From JAZKHT01 sp040385245 (lineage in GTDB: Bacteria; Pseudomonadota; Alphaproteobacteria; Rhodobacterales; Rhodobacteraceae), in the NCBI GenBank assembly GCA_040385245.1, contig JAZKHT010000003.1:1-64000 (forward strand): a stretch of 64,000 nucleotides of DNA, in the 5' to 3' direction. The translations under genes and the position numbers were made by a program. Below, piece after piece: positions 1-7,582 of this stretch; positions within the stretch are counted from its first letter, which is position 1; the number at the start of each line of letters is the position of its first letter. Under the pieces are notes generated by a model, which ran no database searches, was not told the origin of the DNA, and saw nothing but the letters and a program-made list of their open reading frames with translations.

Positions 1-129
1 CATATAAAGCGGACCGGTCAGCATCAGAACGTTGACGAAGATCGAAAACAGGATCACGCAAAGAAAGATCGGACGCTGTTCTTTTGCGGCTGCCCCAAGT
101 TCGGCGTGTCCGGCTTTCCATGGGTCCAT
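1..129 (-). CDS. Type I secretion system ABC permease/ATPase, N-terminal fragment cut by the window edge
   Basis: Only the first 43 codons are inside the window. The reading frame starts at an ATG at 129 and runs off the left edge without a stop. A polar N-terminus is followed by a hydrophobic stretch (about residues 21-38) and the sequence LMLTGPLYM. That resembles the first membrane helix of PrtD/HlyB-like type I secretion permease/ATPases, where the consensus continues into LQVYDRVL. Such proteins pair with a membrane-fusion protein and TolC to export RTX-type proteins. A GGCGG about 11 bases upstream could be the ribosome-binding site. The call is inferred from a short segment; another six-helix ABC exporter is possible. 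Confidence 0.55.
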   Translation of the reverse strand, partial: MDPWKAGHAELGAAAKEQRPIFLCVILFSIFVNVLMLTGPLYM

Positions 130-766
130 CGAGTCACCGCCGATTGCGCTTGTTTTCACCCCCAAGGGTGGGGCTGCTTGCGTCTCTACGAAACACGACT
201 TCAAACCCGTAGGTGAGAAACTATCCACGAATTGCCTCTTGAGAGGGTCTTTTCATGAAAGATTGTACACGAGATCAAGAGTGTGCTGTTTACCCACCTG
301 GAAATCGCACCCTGTGAGACTGCCGGATTTTTGCGCAACGGGCCCGACCCATGGTCGCGAACGCCAACCGTACGCGGTGCTGTAAACGGGTCTGACGAAA
401 AACCAACCCCATCCGCACAATCCGCAACGCAATCCCCCCTCCGGATCTCGATTGCAAGGCGATGGAAACAATGGACCCATCCGGGCGTATCCGCGTCATA
501 CGTGCGCTTGTGACCGGCGCGCGCCGCGCGTTGCCGGGTTCAGCTTGCCACGAGAGGATCAGCCCCGGAATAAACCCCGAAGAAGACAGTAACATACAGA
601 AAAAATCGTTTTCTGACAGCTTCCCAAGCTGAATACGGCGGGTCTGATCCCCCTCCCCCGCTCCATTCCGACTTATCGCTGACCCTGTGCTTGCGGCGCG
701 CTGCCCCCTTTTCTTTGCCCGCCCCGCGCGTTAGGCACATGCAGCAAATCTGGGATGGAGGCTTTG
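130..766. other. 637-bp intergenic region with no supported gene
   Basis: This is the gap between the divergent type I secretion gene (minus) and ridA (plus), so it should hold both promoters. I see no tRNA-like cloverleaf and no open frame with a convincing start and composition. A 10-bp palindrome TTTCATGAAA lies at 251-260, and AT-rich stretches near 590-620 could be promoter sequence, but I cannot place -35/-10 boxes with confidence. Confidence 0.4.
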
Positions 767-1120
767 ATGAACAACGATATCAAACGGATCGGCACCGGCG
801 CGCGGATGTCCGAGGCGGTCTGCTACAACGGCATCGTCTGGGTGGCGGGTCAGGTCGGCCATCCCGGCGCGTCGGTCGCGGACCAGACCCGGCAATGTCT
901 GGCCGAGGTGGACCGTATTCTGGCCGAGGCGGGCACCGACAAGACCCGCATCCTGTCGGCGCAGATCTGGCTGGCCGACATCGACACCTTCGGCGACATG
1001 AATGCGGTCTGGGATCAGTGGGTTCCGCAAGGCCACACCCCGGCCCGCGCGACCGGCGAGGCAAAGCTTGCGACCCCGGATTATCTGGTCGAGGTCATCG
1101 TGACGGCGGCGTTGAAGTAA
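767..1120 (+). CDS. RidA/YjgF/UK114 family protein (enamine/imine deaminase)
   Basis: A 117-residue protein of the small, trimeric RidA fold. Family members hydrolyse reactive enamine/imine intermediates released by PLP enzymes such as threonine dehydratase. The sequence carries the family pattern: an early YNGIVWVAGQVG strand, a central region that reads like the QTRQCLAEVDRILAEAG helix, and a C-terminal VEVIVTAA strand. The start at 767 is chosen because GGAGG sits five bases upstream; a second in-frame ATG at 755 has no comparable site. The usual substrate-binding arginine of the C-terminal region is not in its classical context, so this may be a RidA subfamily member without deaminase activity. 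It is followed by a double-hairpin element. Confidence 0.85.
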   Translation: MNNDIKRIGTGARMSEAVCYNGIVWVAGQVGHPGASVADQTRQCLAEVDRILAEAGTDKTRILSAQIWLADIDTFGDMNAVWDQWVPQGHTPARATGEAKLATPDYLVEVIVTAALK

Positions 1121-1127
1121 GGGAAGC

Positions 1128-1174
1128 CAAAAGTTTTCCTGAAAACTTTTGCAAATTCCTTTGAAAGGAATTTG
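1128..1174. repeat. Double-hairpin intergenic repeat, copy 1 (likely bidirectional terminator)
   Basis: Two adjacent inverted repeats. CAAAAGTTTTC (1128-1138) pairs with GAAAACTTTTG (1141-1151), and CAAATTCCTT (1152-1161) pairs with AAGGAATTTG (1165-1174). The pair sits in the convergent junction between ridA and pgi. A second copy with the same two-hairpin order, read on the other strand, lies at 33525-33570. Confidence 0.75.
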
Positions 1175-1215
1175 GCGCGCAGGGTTTGATCTTTGCGCCC
1201 GTCCGGGACCGCGAC

Positions 1216-1266
1216 GGGGGGCTGTCTGCCCCCCGAGCCCCCCGAGGATATTTTTGCAAAGAGGAA
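1216..1266 (+). repeat. GC-hairpin plus GGATATTT element, copy 1
   Basis: A GGGGGGC/GCCCCCC hairpin (1216-1222 with 1228-1234) is followed by a C-run, GAGGATATTTTTGCAAAGAGGAAG. Two further copies lie at 22762-22813 (minus) and 46091-46145 (plus). Here it stands just downstream of the pgi stop, oriented against pgi. Confidence 0.75.
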
Positions 1267-1276
1267 GCCGCAGCCG

Positions 1277-2878
1277 TCAGGATGTCAGGTAATCCACCAG
1301 ACTTTGGGTGGAGCCGTCCTTGTCGGATGCGGATGCCTTGCCTTCAAGGATCGGTTGCAGCGCCAGCGCCAGCTCCTTGCCCAACTCTACCCCCCATTGG
1401 TCATAGGAGTTGATGCCAAGGATCACGCCTTCGACGAACACCCGGTGTTCATAAAGCGCGATGATCCGGCCAAAGGTGCGCGGGGTCAGTTGGTGGTAGG
1501 CCAGCGTCGTTGACGGGCGGTTGCCAGGAAAGACGCGGTGGCGGGCCTGACGGTCCAGTTCGGCACCGACCAGACCTTTGCGTTCCATGAGGGTGCGCGC
1601 CTCGTCCAGAGACCGGCCGCGCAGCAGCGCCTCGGACTGGGCGAGGCAGTTCGACACCAGCAGCAGGTGCTGGTGCGCAAGGTCAGGTTCGTGCCCCTGT
1701 TTGGCGATGAGGAATTCACAAGGCACAATGCGCGTGCCCTGATGGATCAGCTGATAGAACGCGTGCTGGCCGTTGGTGCCGGGTTCGCCCCAGACGACGG
1801 GGCCGGAGTCCACCGCAAGATCGCTGCCGTCCATCGCCACGCGCTTGCCGTTGCTTTCCATCTCCAGTTGCTGAAGGTAGGCGGGCAGGCGCGACAGGCG
1901 CTGGTCATAGGGCAGCACCGCGCGGGTGGTATAGCCGCAGATCTGGTTGTGCCAGATACCGACCAGCGCCAGCAGCACGGGCAGGTTTTCTGCCATGGGG
2001 GCGGTGCGGAAATGGCGGTCCATGTCGGCGCCACCGGCGAGGAAATCGTCAAACCGCTCGGGCCCGATGGCGATCATCAGGGCAAGGCCGATCGGTCCCC
2101 ACATCGAATAGCGCCCGCCGACCCAATCCTCGAACCCGAAAACGCGGGTGGCGTCGATGCCAAAGGCGGCCGTCTTTTCGGCGGCGGTGGACACTGCGGC
2201 GAACTGTGCGCCGGGGTTCTTGACCTTGCGCGCCATCCAGATGCGGGCGGTTTCGGCGTTGGTCATCGTCTCGATCGTGGTGAAGGTCTTCGAGGCGACA
2301 ATGACCAGCGTGGTTTCGGGGTTCAGCCGCGCCAGCGTGTCATGGATATGTGCGCCATCGACGTTCGACACGAAATGGCAGCGCGGCCCATCGTGATAGG
2401 GGGCTAGCGCCAGCGTGGCCATCGCCGGGCCAAGGTCTGACCCGCCGATGCCGATGTTGACGACATCGGTGATCGGACCGCCCTGCCCGACAAAGCGCCC
2501 CGACCGCAGATCGCGTACAAAGGCCTGCATCCGGTGATGTGTCGCCGTCACCTCGACCGCGACGTTCTTTCCGTCGACGATCACGGTGTCGGCCATGTTG
2601 CGCAGGGCGGTGTGCAGCACGGCGCGGCCTTCGGTTTCGTTGATCCGGTCGCCCCGGAACATCGCCGCCCGCTTGTCCGCCACCCCGGCGGCGTCCACCA
2701 GATCCAGCAGCAACGCCTTGGCGGTGGCGTCGATGTTGGTTTTGGACCAATCAAAAAGCATGTCATCCAGTCGCGCCGAAAACTGCGCGGCACGGGTGGG
2801 ATCGTCAAACAGCGACAGGATCGCGCGGGTCTTGACGGTGTCATGATGCGCGGTCAGGGCGCGCCAGTGGGTCTGCAT
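1277..2878 (-). CDS. pgi: Glucose-6-phosphate isomerase
   Basis: Cytoplasmic enzyme interconverting glucose 6-phosphate and fructose 6-phosphate; 533 residues, normal for the family. It shows the phosphosugar-binding segment VIVASKTFTTIET and the signature VVWGEPGTNGQHAFYQLIHQGT region in the second half, with the GIGGSDLGPAMA glycine-rich loop upstream. It is the last gene of zwf-pgl-pgi. The start at 2878 is favoured because GGAG, which overlaps the end of pgl, lies eight bases upstream. An in-frame GTG at 2887, overlapping the pgl stop, is the alternative. Either way, translation is coupled to pgl. Together with pgm and the glycogen genes further on, it links stored glucose to central metabolism. 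Confidence 0.95.
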   Translation of the reverse strand: MQTHWRALTAHHDTVKTRAILSLFDDPTRAAQFSARLDDMLFDWSKTNIDATAKALLLDLVDAAGVADKRAAMFRGDRINETEGRAVLHTALRNMADTVIVDGKNVAVEVTATHHRMQAFVRDLRSGRFVGQGGPITDVVNIGIGGSDLGPAMATLALAPYHDGPRCHFVSNVDGAHIHDTLARLNPETTLVIVASKTFTTIETMTNAETARIWMARKVKNPGAQFAAVSTAAEKTAAFGIDATRVFGFEDWVGGRYSMWGPIGLALMIAIGPERFDDFLAGGADMDRHFRTAPMAENLPVLLALVGIWHNQICGYTTRAVLPYDQRLSRLPAYLQQLEMESNGKRVAMDGSDLAVDSGPVVWGEPGTNGQHAFYQLIHQGTRIVPCEFLIAKQGHEPDLAHQHLLLVSNCLAQSEALLRGRSLDEARTLMERKGLVGAELDRQARHRVFPGNRPSTTLAYHQLTPRTFGRIIALYEHRVFVEGVILGINSYDQWGVELGKELALALQPILEGKASASDKDGSTQSLVDYLTS

Positions 2879-2883
2879 GTCAA

Positions 2884-3555
2884 TCACTCCGCCCAGTGAA
2901 CGGTTGCGTTATCAAGGACGGCCCGCACCGGGGCCTCTTTCGGCGACAGGGTTGCGGCGCGTTCAAGGGCGCTGCGTTTTTCCGCGCCGGTGATCAGGAT
3001 GTGGATGTTCATCGCGCCTTTCAGCACGGGTGCTGTCAGGGTCACGCGCGGCTCGCCTGCCGCATCGGCGCGCAAGGCCATCAGCGGGGGCGCATCATTG
3101 GCCAGCGCCTGTTCCAGGCGGTCGGCACCGGGAAACAGACTGGCCGTGTGCATGTCGGCCCCCATGCCCAAAAGCAGCACCGAGATCGGCAGATGCGGGC
3201 GCACCCCTTCGGTCAACTCCTCCAACCGGTCTTCGGGTGTCGGCGCTTCGGCGTAAAGCGGGATCAGCTTTGCCGCCGCCGCCTTGCCGCGCAGCAAACG
3301 TTCGCGCAACAGGCGCGTGTTCGACCGGGGGCTGTCCTCGCCCACCCAGCGTTCGTCGTTCAGAAAGACGGCGACATTGGCCCAGTCCAGTTCCACGCCC
3401 GACAGCGTGTCAAAGATCGGCCCCGGCGTCGTGCCGCCCGGCACGCACAGGGACGCCGCCCCGTCGCGGCGCAGGAAATCGGCCAACTGCCCCGCCAAAA
3501 CATTGGCAAGGCCCAGCATCAGGAATTCGCGGTCCGGATAGGTTTCAAATTTCAT
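2884..3555 (-). CDS. pgl: 6-phosphogluconolactonase (DevB type)
   Basis: Hydrolyses 6-phosphogluconolactone, the product of Zwf, to 6-phosphogluconate. The 223-residue length fits the DevB/SOL family. Visible family features are SLCVPGGTTPGPIFDTLS near residue 35, the NDERWV motif around residue 86 with SNTRLLRERLL just after it, and LLLGMGADMHTASLFPG in the middle, all typical of the sugar-phosphate isomerase-like fold. The ATG at 3555 overlaps the zwf stop by four bases (ATGA), and its own stop abuts the pgi start, so the three genes form a translationally coupled operon. This feeds the Entner-Doudoroff or pentose phosphate route; edd/eda are not in the window. Confidence 0.94.
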   Translation of the reverse strand: MKFETYPDREFLMLGLANVLAGQLADFLRRDGAASLCVPGGTTPGPIFDTLSGVELDWANVAVFLNDERWVGEDSPRSNTRLLRERLLRGKAAAAKLIPLYAEAPTPEDRLEELTEGVRPHLPISVLLLGMGADMHTASLFPGADRLEQALANDAPPLMALRADAAGEPRVTLTAPVLKGAMNIHILITGAEKRSALERAATLSPKEAPVRAVLDNATVHWAE

Positions 3556-5006
3556 TCTCGTATCTCCCGCCAGCGGCGTCCGTCGCGGTGCATCAGCATC
3601 AGCGCATCTTCGGGGCCGGACGATCCGGCGTCATAGCCCTGCGGCTTGTCCCCGCGCGCTTCCCATCCGGCGATGATCGGGTCGGTCCAGGCCCAGGCCG
3701 CCTCGACCTCGTCGCCGCGCATGAACAGGGTCTGGTTGCCCCGGATCACATCCATGATCAGCCGTTCATAGGCGTCGGGCACATCCTCGGCGTGGTCCCC
3801 CAGCGCATCGGCAAAGGCCATGTCCAGCGGCACCTGCATCAGGCGCATGCCGCCCGGCCCCGGTTCCTTGATCATCACCATCAGGTTCATGCCTTCGTTC
3901 GGCTGCAACCGGATCACCAGCACGTTTTCGCGCCATCCTTGGGCATCGTCGAAGATCGAATGTGGCGGTTCCTTGAAGGTGATCGCAATCTCGGATGCGC
4001 GCGCGCGCAGGCGTTTGCCGGTGCGCAGATAGAACGGCGTGTTCTTCCACCGCCAGTTCGAGATGTTGACCTTCAGCGCGATGTAGCTTTCGGTCTTGCT
4101 GGCCGGATTCTCGGAATGTTCGACGTATCCCCCCTGTCCGTTCCCGGCCAGATATTGGCCGCGTACGATATCGACAGGCTGCACCGCATCCAGCGCACGG
4201 ATCACCTTCAGCTTTTCATCGCGCACGGCATCGGGGTCAAAGTGATAGGGCGGCTCCATCGCGATCAGACACAAAAGCTGCATCATGTGGTTTTGCACCA
4301 TGTCCCGCATGGCGCCGGACTTATCATAATACGCACCGCGCCCGTCAACGCCGACGGTTTCGGCCACCGTGATCTGGACGTGGTCGATGTATTCCGCCTT
4401 CCACAACGGTTCGAACAGGATATTGGCAAAGCGGACCGCCATCAGGTTCTGGACGGTTTCCTTGCCCAGATAGTGGTCGATGCGGTAGATCTGGGTTTCT
4501 GTGAAATGCGCGGCCAACACCCCGTTCAGTGCGCGGGCCGAGGCGAGGTCGCGGCCAAAGGGTTTTTCGACGACGATCCTGCTCCAGGCGTCGGCGATGG
4601 CGTGGGTGTGCAGGCGTTCCGCGATATCACCGAACAGCGACGGCGCGACCGAGAAATAGAACGCACGCACCACGTTTTCGCGCATCATCGACTTCAGATC
4701 GTCCCACCCGCCCGTGCCCTTGGCGTCGATCGAGACATAGCGGATCGCGCCCAGAAACCCTGTGATCGCGGCGGCATCCTGCCGTTCGGGATCGACGAAT
4801 TCAACGATCGCGTCGCGCACCATCTGGCGGAAGGCGTCTTCGGTCAGGTCGGCCCGCGCGGCCCCGATGATGCGGCTGGTGTCGGGCATCTGACCCGCCA
4901 GAAACCGGCGATACAAACCGGGCAGGATCTTGCGCCGGGCAAGGTCACCGGTGCCGCCGAAAATCACGAGGTCAAAGGGATCGACCGGGATGACACGCGA
5001 AACCAT
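3552..5006 (-). CDS. zwf: Glucose-6-phosphate 1-dehydrogenase
   Basis: Oxidises glucose 6-phosphate to 6-phosphogluconolactone with NADP+ or NAD+. At 484 residues it is a standard bacterial Zwf. The N-terminal dinucleotide-binding loop reads IFGGTGDLARRKILPGLYR (residues 15-33). The active-site signature RIDHYLGK with the catalytic histidine is at about residues 175-182. EKPFGRD precedes it. The ATG at 5006 has GAGG seven bases upstream. It is the first gene of zwf-pgl-pgi and overlaps pgl by four bases. A perfect 12-bp palindrome about 41 bases upstream suggests control by a LacI-family sugar-responsive repressor. Confidence 0.96.
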   Translation of the reverse strand: MVSRVIPVDPFDLVIFGGTGDLARRKILPGLYRRFLAGQMPDTSRIIGAARADLTEDAFRQMVRDAIVEFVDPERQDAAAITGFLGAIRYVSIDAKGTGGWDDLKSMMRENVVRAFYFSVAPSLFGDIAERLHTHAIADAWSRIVVEKPFGRDLASARALNGVLAAHFTETQIYRIDHYLGKETVQNLMAVRFANILFEPLWKAEYIDHVQITVAETVGVDGRGAYYDKSGAMRDMVQNHMMQLLCLIAMEPPYHFDPDAVRDEKLKVIRALDAVQPVDIVRGQYLAGNGQGGYVEHSENPASKTESYIALKVNISNWRWKNTPFYLRTGKRLRARASEIAITFKEPPHSIFDDAQGWRENVLVIRLQPNEGMNLMVMIKEPGPGGMRLMQVPLDMAFADALGDHAEDVPDAYERLIMDVIRGNQTLFMRGDEVEAAWAWTDPIIAGWEARGDKPQGYDAGSSGPEDALMLMHRDGRRWREIRE

Positions 5007-5046
5007 GGCTTACCTCGCTTGGGTTGGATCGGGCGGGGTCCGCCCT

Positions 5047-5058
5047 GTTAGCGCTAAC
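5047..5058. promoter_or_regulatory. LacI-family-type operator upstream of zwf
   Basis: GTTAGCGCTAAC is a perfect 12-bp palindrome with a central CG, the usual architecture of LacI-family operators. It lies about 41 bases before the zwf start, where a repressor could block the promoter. No LacI-family gene is in the window, so the cognate regulator is inferred; alphaproteobacterial LacI-family regulators of central carbon genes are the natural candidates. Confidence 0.55.
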
Positions 5059-5136
5059 GATGCGCCTTTTACCCCCGTCGCCTGCACGAGTCTAGCACCC
5101 CATGCGCGTGGCACAAGCGGATGCTGCATGGCGGCA

Positions 5137-5829
5137 TCACCCTTCGTCCAGCGATTCCCAGCGCAGACGGCCAATGCCCGGTTCGGCGGCCAGCCGCTGC
5201 ATGGCCAGATCGAGCATGGAATCGGTGACGCCTTCGCCGGTGAACAGGGCCGAAATCTCGATCCCGCCGTCCACCGGGTCTGCGCTGATTTCCGACAGCT
5301 TCAACCCGCCGACGGTCAGGGTGCGCAGGATCAGGCTGCGCGCCTCGCCTTCGGAACTGGGGGTGCAGGTCAGCAGAATGCGGAATTGGCGCATGACCGG
5401 CAGGCCCGCTTTTGTCTTTCGTTTCAGGAATTTGACCAGTGGGCGCAGGCCAAGGTTGATGAACACCACCATCCCCGTCAGCATCAGCGCGAACAGGGGC
5501 GCCCCTGCCCCGGCTATCAGACCGACCGCCGCCGAACACCACAAAGTCGCCGCCGTGTTCAACCCATGCACGTTGAACCCGTCACGAAAGATGATGCCCG
5601 CCCCCAGAAAGCCGATGCCCGACACGACCTGTGCGGCCACGCGCGTGGGGCTGACCTCGGTCGGGAACAGCATCGAAAAGATCACGAAAGCCGCTGCCCC
5701 CAGCGCCACCAGTGCATTGGTGCGCAGACCCGCCATGCGTTGGCGCACCTGCCGTTCCGACCCGATCACCGCCCCGCAGGACAGGGCAACGGCCAGATTG
5801 ATCGCGGCAGCGTCAAGGGCGATGGTCAT
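5137..5829 (-). CDS. MgtC/SapB family membrane protein
   Basis: A 230-residue protein with the MgtC layout: four or five hydrophobic helices in the first ~135 residues, then a soluble C-terminal domain resembling an ACT-like fold. Family hallmarks visible are the N-terminal AVALSCGAVIGSERQ helix with a conserved arginine, GLRTNALVALGAA, and VVSGIGFLGAGIIFRDG. MgtC proteins help bacteria grow under low magnesium and restrain F-type ATP synthase in Salmonella; the role in free-living alphaproteobacteria is not settled. It is transcribed toward zwf, but the 130-bp gap and the operator argue for separate promoters. No Mg-responsive leader was recognised. Confidence 0.85.
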   Translation of the reverse strand: MTIALDAAAINLAVALSCGAVIGSERQVRQRMAGLRTNALVALGAAAFVIFSMLFPTEVSPTRVAAQVVSGIGFLGAGIIFRDGFNVHGLNTAATLWCSAAVGLIAGAGAPLFALMLTGMVVFINLGLRPLVKFLKRKTKAGLPVMRQFRILLTCTPSSEGEARSLILRTLTVGGLKLSEISADPVDGGIEISALFTGEGVTDSMLDLAMQRLAAEPGIGRLRWESLDEG

Positions 5830-5960
5830 GGAGGGTCACCTTTGCCAAAGGGGAAAGATGACCACGCAAGGCAGCAATTGTGAAGCTTTTGTAACGACCT
5901 GTTGCCCGCCAAATGCGCCGCTGTGGAAAATTTGGCGGTCGCGCCCCACTGGCCTGCGCG

Positions 5961-6545
5961 TCAAGCGTCCAGTTCGGCATCCCAATACAGGAAGTCCAGC
6001 CAGCTTTCGTGCAGATAGTTCGGCGGAAAACGCCGCCCGTGGATCTGCATCTCTTCGGCGTTGGGGGCACGCGGCGCGCGGTTCAGGCGCATTCCCGCCT
6101 GTTTCAGGGTTTTGGACCCTTTCCGCAGGTTGCAGGGGCTGCACGCCGCGACCACATTCTCCCAACTGGTGATACCGCCGCGCGCGCGGGGCAGGACGTG
6201 ATCAAAGGTCAGATCGCCCTTGTGGCCGCAATACTGGCAGCAAAATTCATCCCGCAGAAAAAGATTGAAGCGCGTGAATGCCACGCGCTTCTGGGGTTTG
6301 ACGTATTCTTTCAGCACGACGACCGACGGTATGCGGAACTCTTGTCGCTGGCTTCGCACCGTCTTGTCGTATTCGGCAACGATGCTGACCCGGTCCAGAA
6401 ACGCCGCCTTTACCGCCTCTTGCCAGGGCCACAGCGACAGCGGGTAATAGGACAGGGGCCGGTAATCAGCATTCAGCACCAATGCAGGATAGTGCTTCAA
6501 CGCCGCCGGGTCGCGTACGAATGATGTCCTGAAATCGCCGTCCAT
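5961..6545 (-). CDS. HNH endonuclease family protein
   Basis: A 194-residue protein with a complete HNH zinc-finger nuclease core: CQYC at residues 103-106, DHVLPRARGG from residue 115 (catalytic His116), and a second cysteine pair CSPC at 135-138 followed by the asparagine. The N-terminal ~90 residues (ALVLNADYRPLSYYPLSLW) match the widespread stand-alone family often placed in genomes as a housekeeping HNH protein rather than a mobile-element nuclease. The biological target is unknown. GGAG lies about ten bases before the ATG at 6545. No restriction-modification or phage genes are adjacent, so a role in ordinary DNA metabolism is more likely than defence. Confidence 0.88.
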   Translation of the reverse strand: MDGDFRTSFVRDPAALKHYPALVLNADYRPLSYYPLSLWPWQEAVKAAFLDRVSIVAEYDKTVRSQRQEFRIPSVVVLKEYVKPQKRVAFTRFNLFLRDEFCCQYCGHKGDLTFDHVLPRARGGITSWENVVAACSPCNLRKGSKTLKQAGMRLNRAPRAPNAEEMQIHGRRFPPNYLHESWLDFLYWDAELDA

Positions 6546-6729
6546 GCCGTAAGGGACTCCGTTCCTGTCCTGCGTCCTGTTCCGTCACGCCGGGGGGCGG
6601 AGGTGCGACCCCGACACCACGACTATATCTGGCGTTCCTTTGCGTTCAAGCCCCTCAATCTGTGGTGCGCCAGATCGTCCCTGTGATTGCACCGAAACGT
6701 GACGCCGCCATGACAGGATGCAAACGAAA

Positions 6730-6761
6730 CGGGCGGCGCATCCGTTCCGATGCGCCGCCCG
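6730..6761 (-). terminator. Intrinsic terminator after coxM
   Basis: A perfect 13-bp stem, CGGGCGGCGCATC (6730-6742) with GATGCGCCGCCCG (6749-6761), has a six-base loop. On the minus strand it is followed by TTTCGTTT, and it lies about 20 bases past the coxM stop. It should end the coxG-coxS-coxL-coxM transcript. Confidence 0.85.
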
Positions 6762-6781
6762 ATGATGTGTTTGCCAACCGC

Positions 6782-7570
6782 TTAGTGGGCGGCGTCAACC
6801 GCGCGCTTGGTCAGCACCTTGACCAGATTGGCGCGATAGGCGGCCGTTCCGTGCAGATCGCCGATCATATCCGCCGGATCGACCGTCAGCCCCGCCACAG
6901 CGCTGCCGGCAAAATTGGCCGACAGGGCCGCTTCGGCGTCATGCCAGCGGAAGACCCCGTTGTTCGACGCCCCCGTCACCGCAACCCGGACACCGCCCGC
7001 GTATTTGGCGACGAACACCCCTGTCAGCGCAAAGCGGCTGGCCGGTTGGTTGAACTTTACGTAGGCAGCCTTTTGCGGAACGGGGAAGGTCACGCCGGTG
7101 ATGATCTCGCCTTCTTCCAGGGCGGTGGTGAACATACCCTGGAAATAATCATCCGCTGCGATCTTGCGCCGGTTGGTGACAATCGTCGCCCCGGATGCCA
7201 GAACCGCCGACGGATAACAGGCGGCGGGGTCGTTGTTGGCAAGGCTGCCGCCGATGGTGCCCCGGTTTCTGACCGCCGGATCACCGATACCGCCCGCCAG
7301 ATCGGCCAGCGCCGGGTAATACTGCCGCGCCTCGGCCGCGACGACGGCATGGGGCGTCGCGGCCCCGATGGCCAGACCGTCATCGCCCAGACAGACGCCG
7401 CGCATCTCTGGGATGCCGGTCAGGCTGACCAGAACCGTAGGCGCTGCCAGCCGCTGTTTCATCGTCGGCAGCAGGGTCTGCCCGCCCGACAGGGCCTGCG
7501 CCCCATCAGACGACAGGGCCGCAACCGCATCGGCGATGCTTTGGGGTTTCACGAAGTCAAAGTTGTGCAT
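6782..7570 (-). CDS. coxM: FAD-binding medium subunit of a molybdenum hydroxylase (CoxM-like)
   Basis: A 262-residue flavin subunit of the xanthine oxidase/CO dehydrogenase family. It passes electrons from the iron-sulfur subunit to the final acceptor. It opens with NFDFVKPQSIADAVAAL, the standard start of this fold, followed by the FAD pyrophosphate loop ALSGGQTLLPTMKQRL (about residues 34-49). A second FAD motif, TIGGSLANNDPAA, is near residue 104. The CO_deh_flav_C part follows with FAGSAVAGL. GGGGGAA precedes the ATG. It is the last gene of the cluster, 12 bp after coxL. Because CoxL is form II, the substrate is probably not CO. Confidence 0.9.
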   Translation of the reverse strand: MHNFDFVKPQSIADAVAALSSDGAQALSGGQTLLPTMKQRLAAPTVLVSLTGIPEMRGVCLGDDGLAIGAATPHAVVAAEARQYYPALADLAGGIGDPAVRNRGTIGGSLANNDPAACYPSAVLASGATIVTNRRKIAADDYFQGMFTTALEEGEIITGVTFPVPQKAAYVKFNQPASRFALTGVFVAKYAGGVRVAVTGASNNGVFRWHDAEAALSANFAGSAVAGLTVDPADMIGDLHGTAAYRANLVKVLTKRAVDAAH

Positions 7571-7582
7571 GTCGGTTCCCCC

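Noticed and set aside
290..595. Minus-strand 101-codon frame in the 637-bp gap
   Set aside because: No ribosome-binding site, no domain, and residue use like random GC-rich sequence.
3030..5051. Plus-strand open frame of 673 codons
   Set aside because: It is antisense to zwf and pgl, which have full catalytic motifs. The composition (R, P, H, Q-rich) is that of a GC-rich shadow frame, with no family features.
5103..5146. Imperfect GATGC/GCATC hairpin before the MgtC-like gene stop
   Set aside because: The stem is short with a mismatch and no T-run follows, so a terminator is not supported.
5961..6545. HNH gene as part of a defence or mobile element
   Set aside because: Neighbours are ordinary metabolic genes; no methyltransferase, integrase or repeats, and the family is a common stand-alone chromosomal one.
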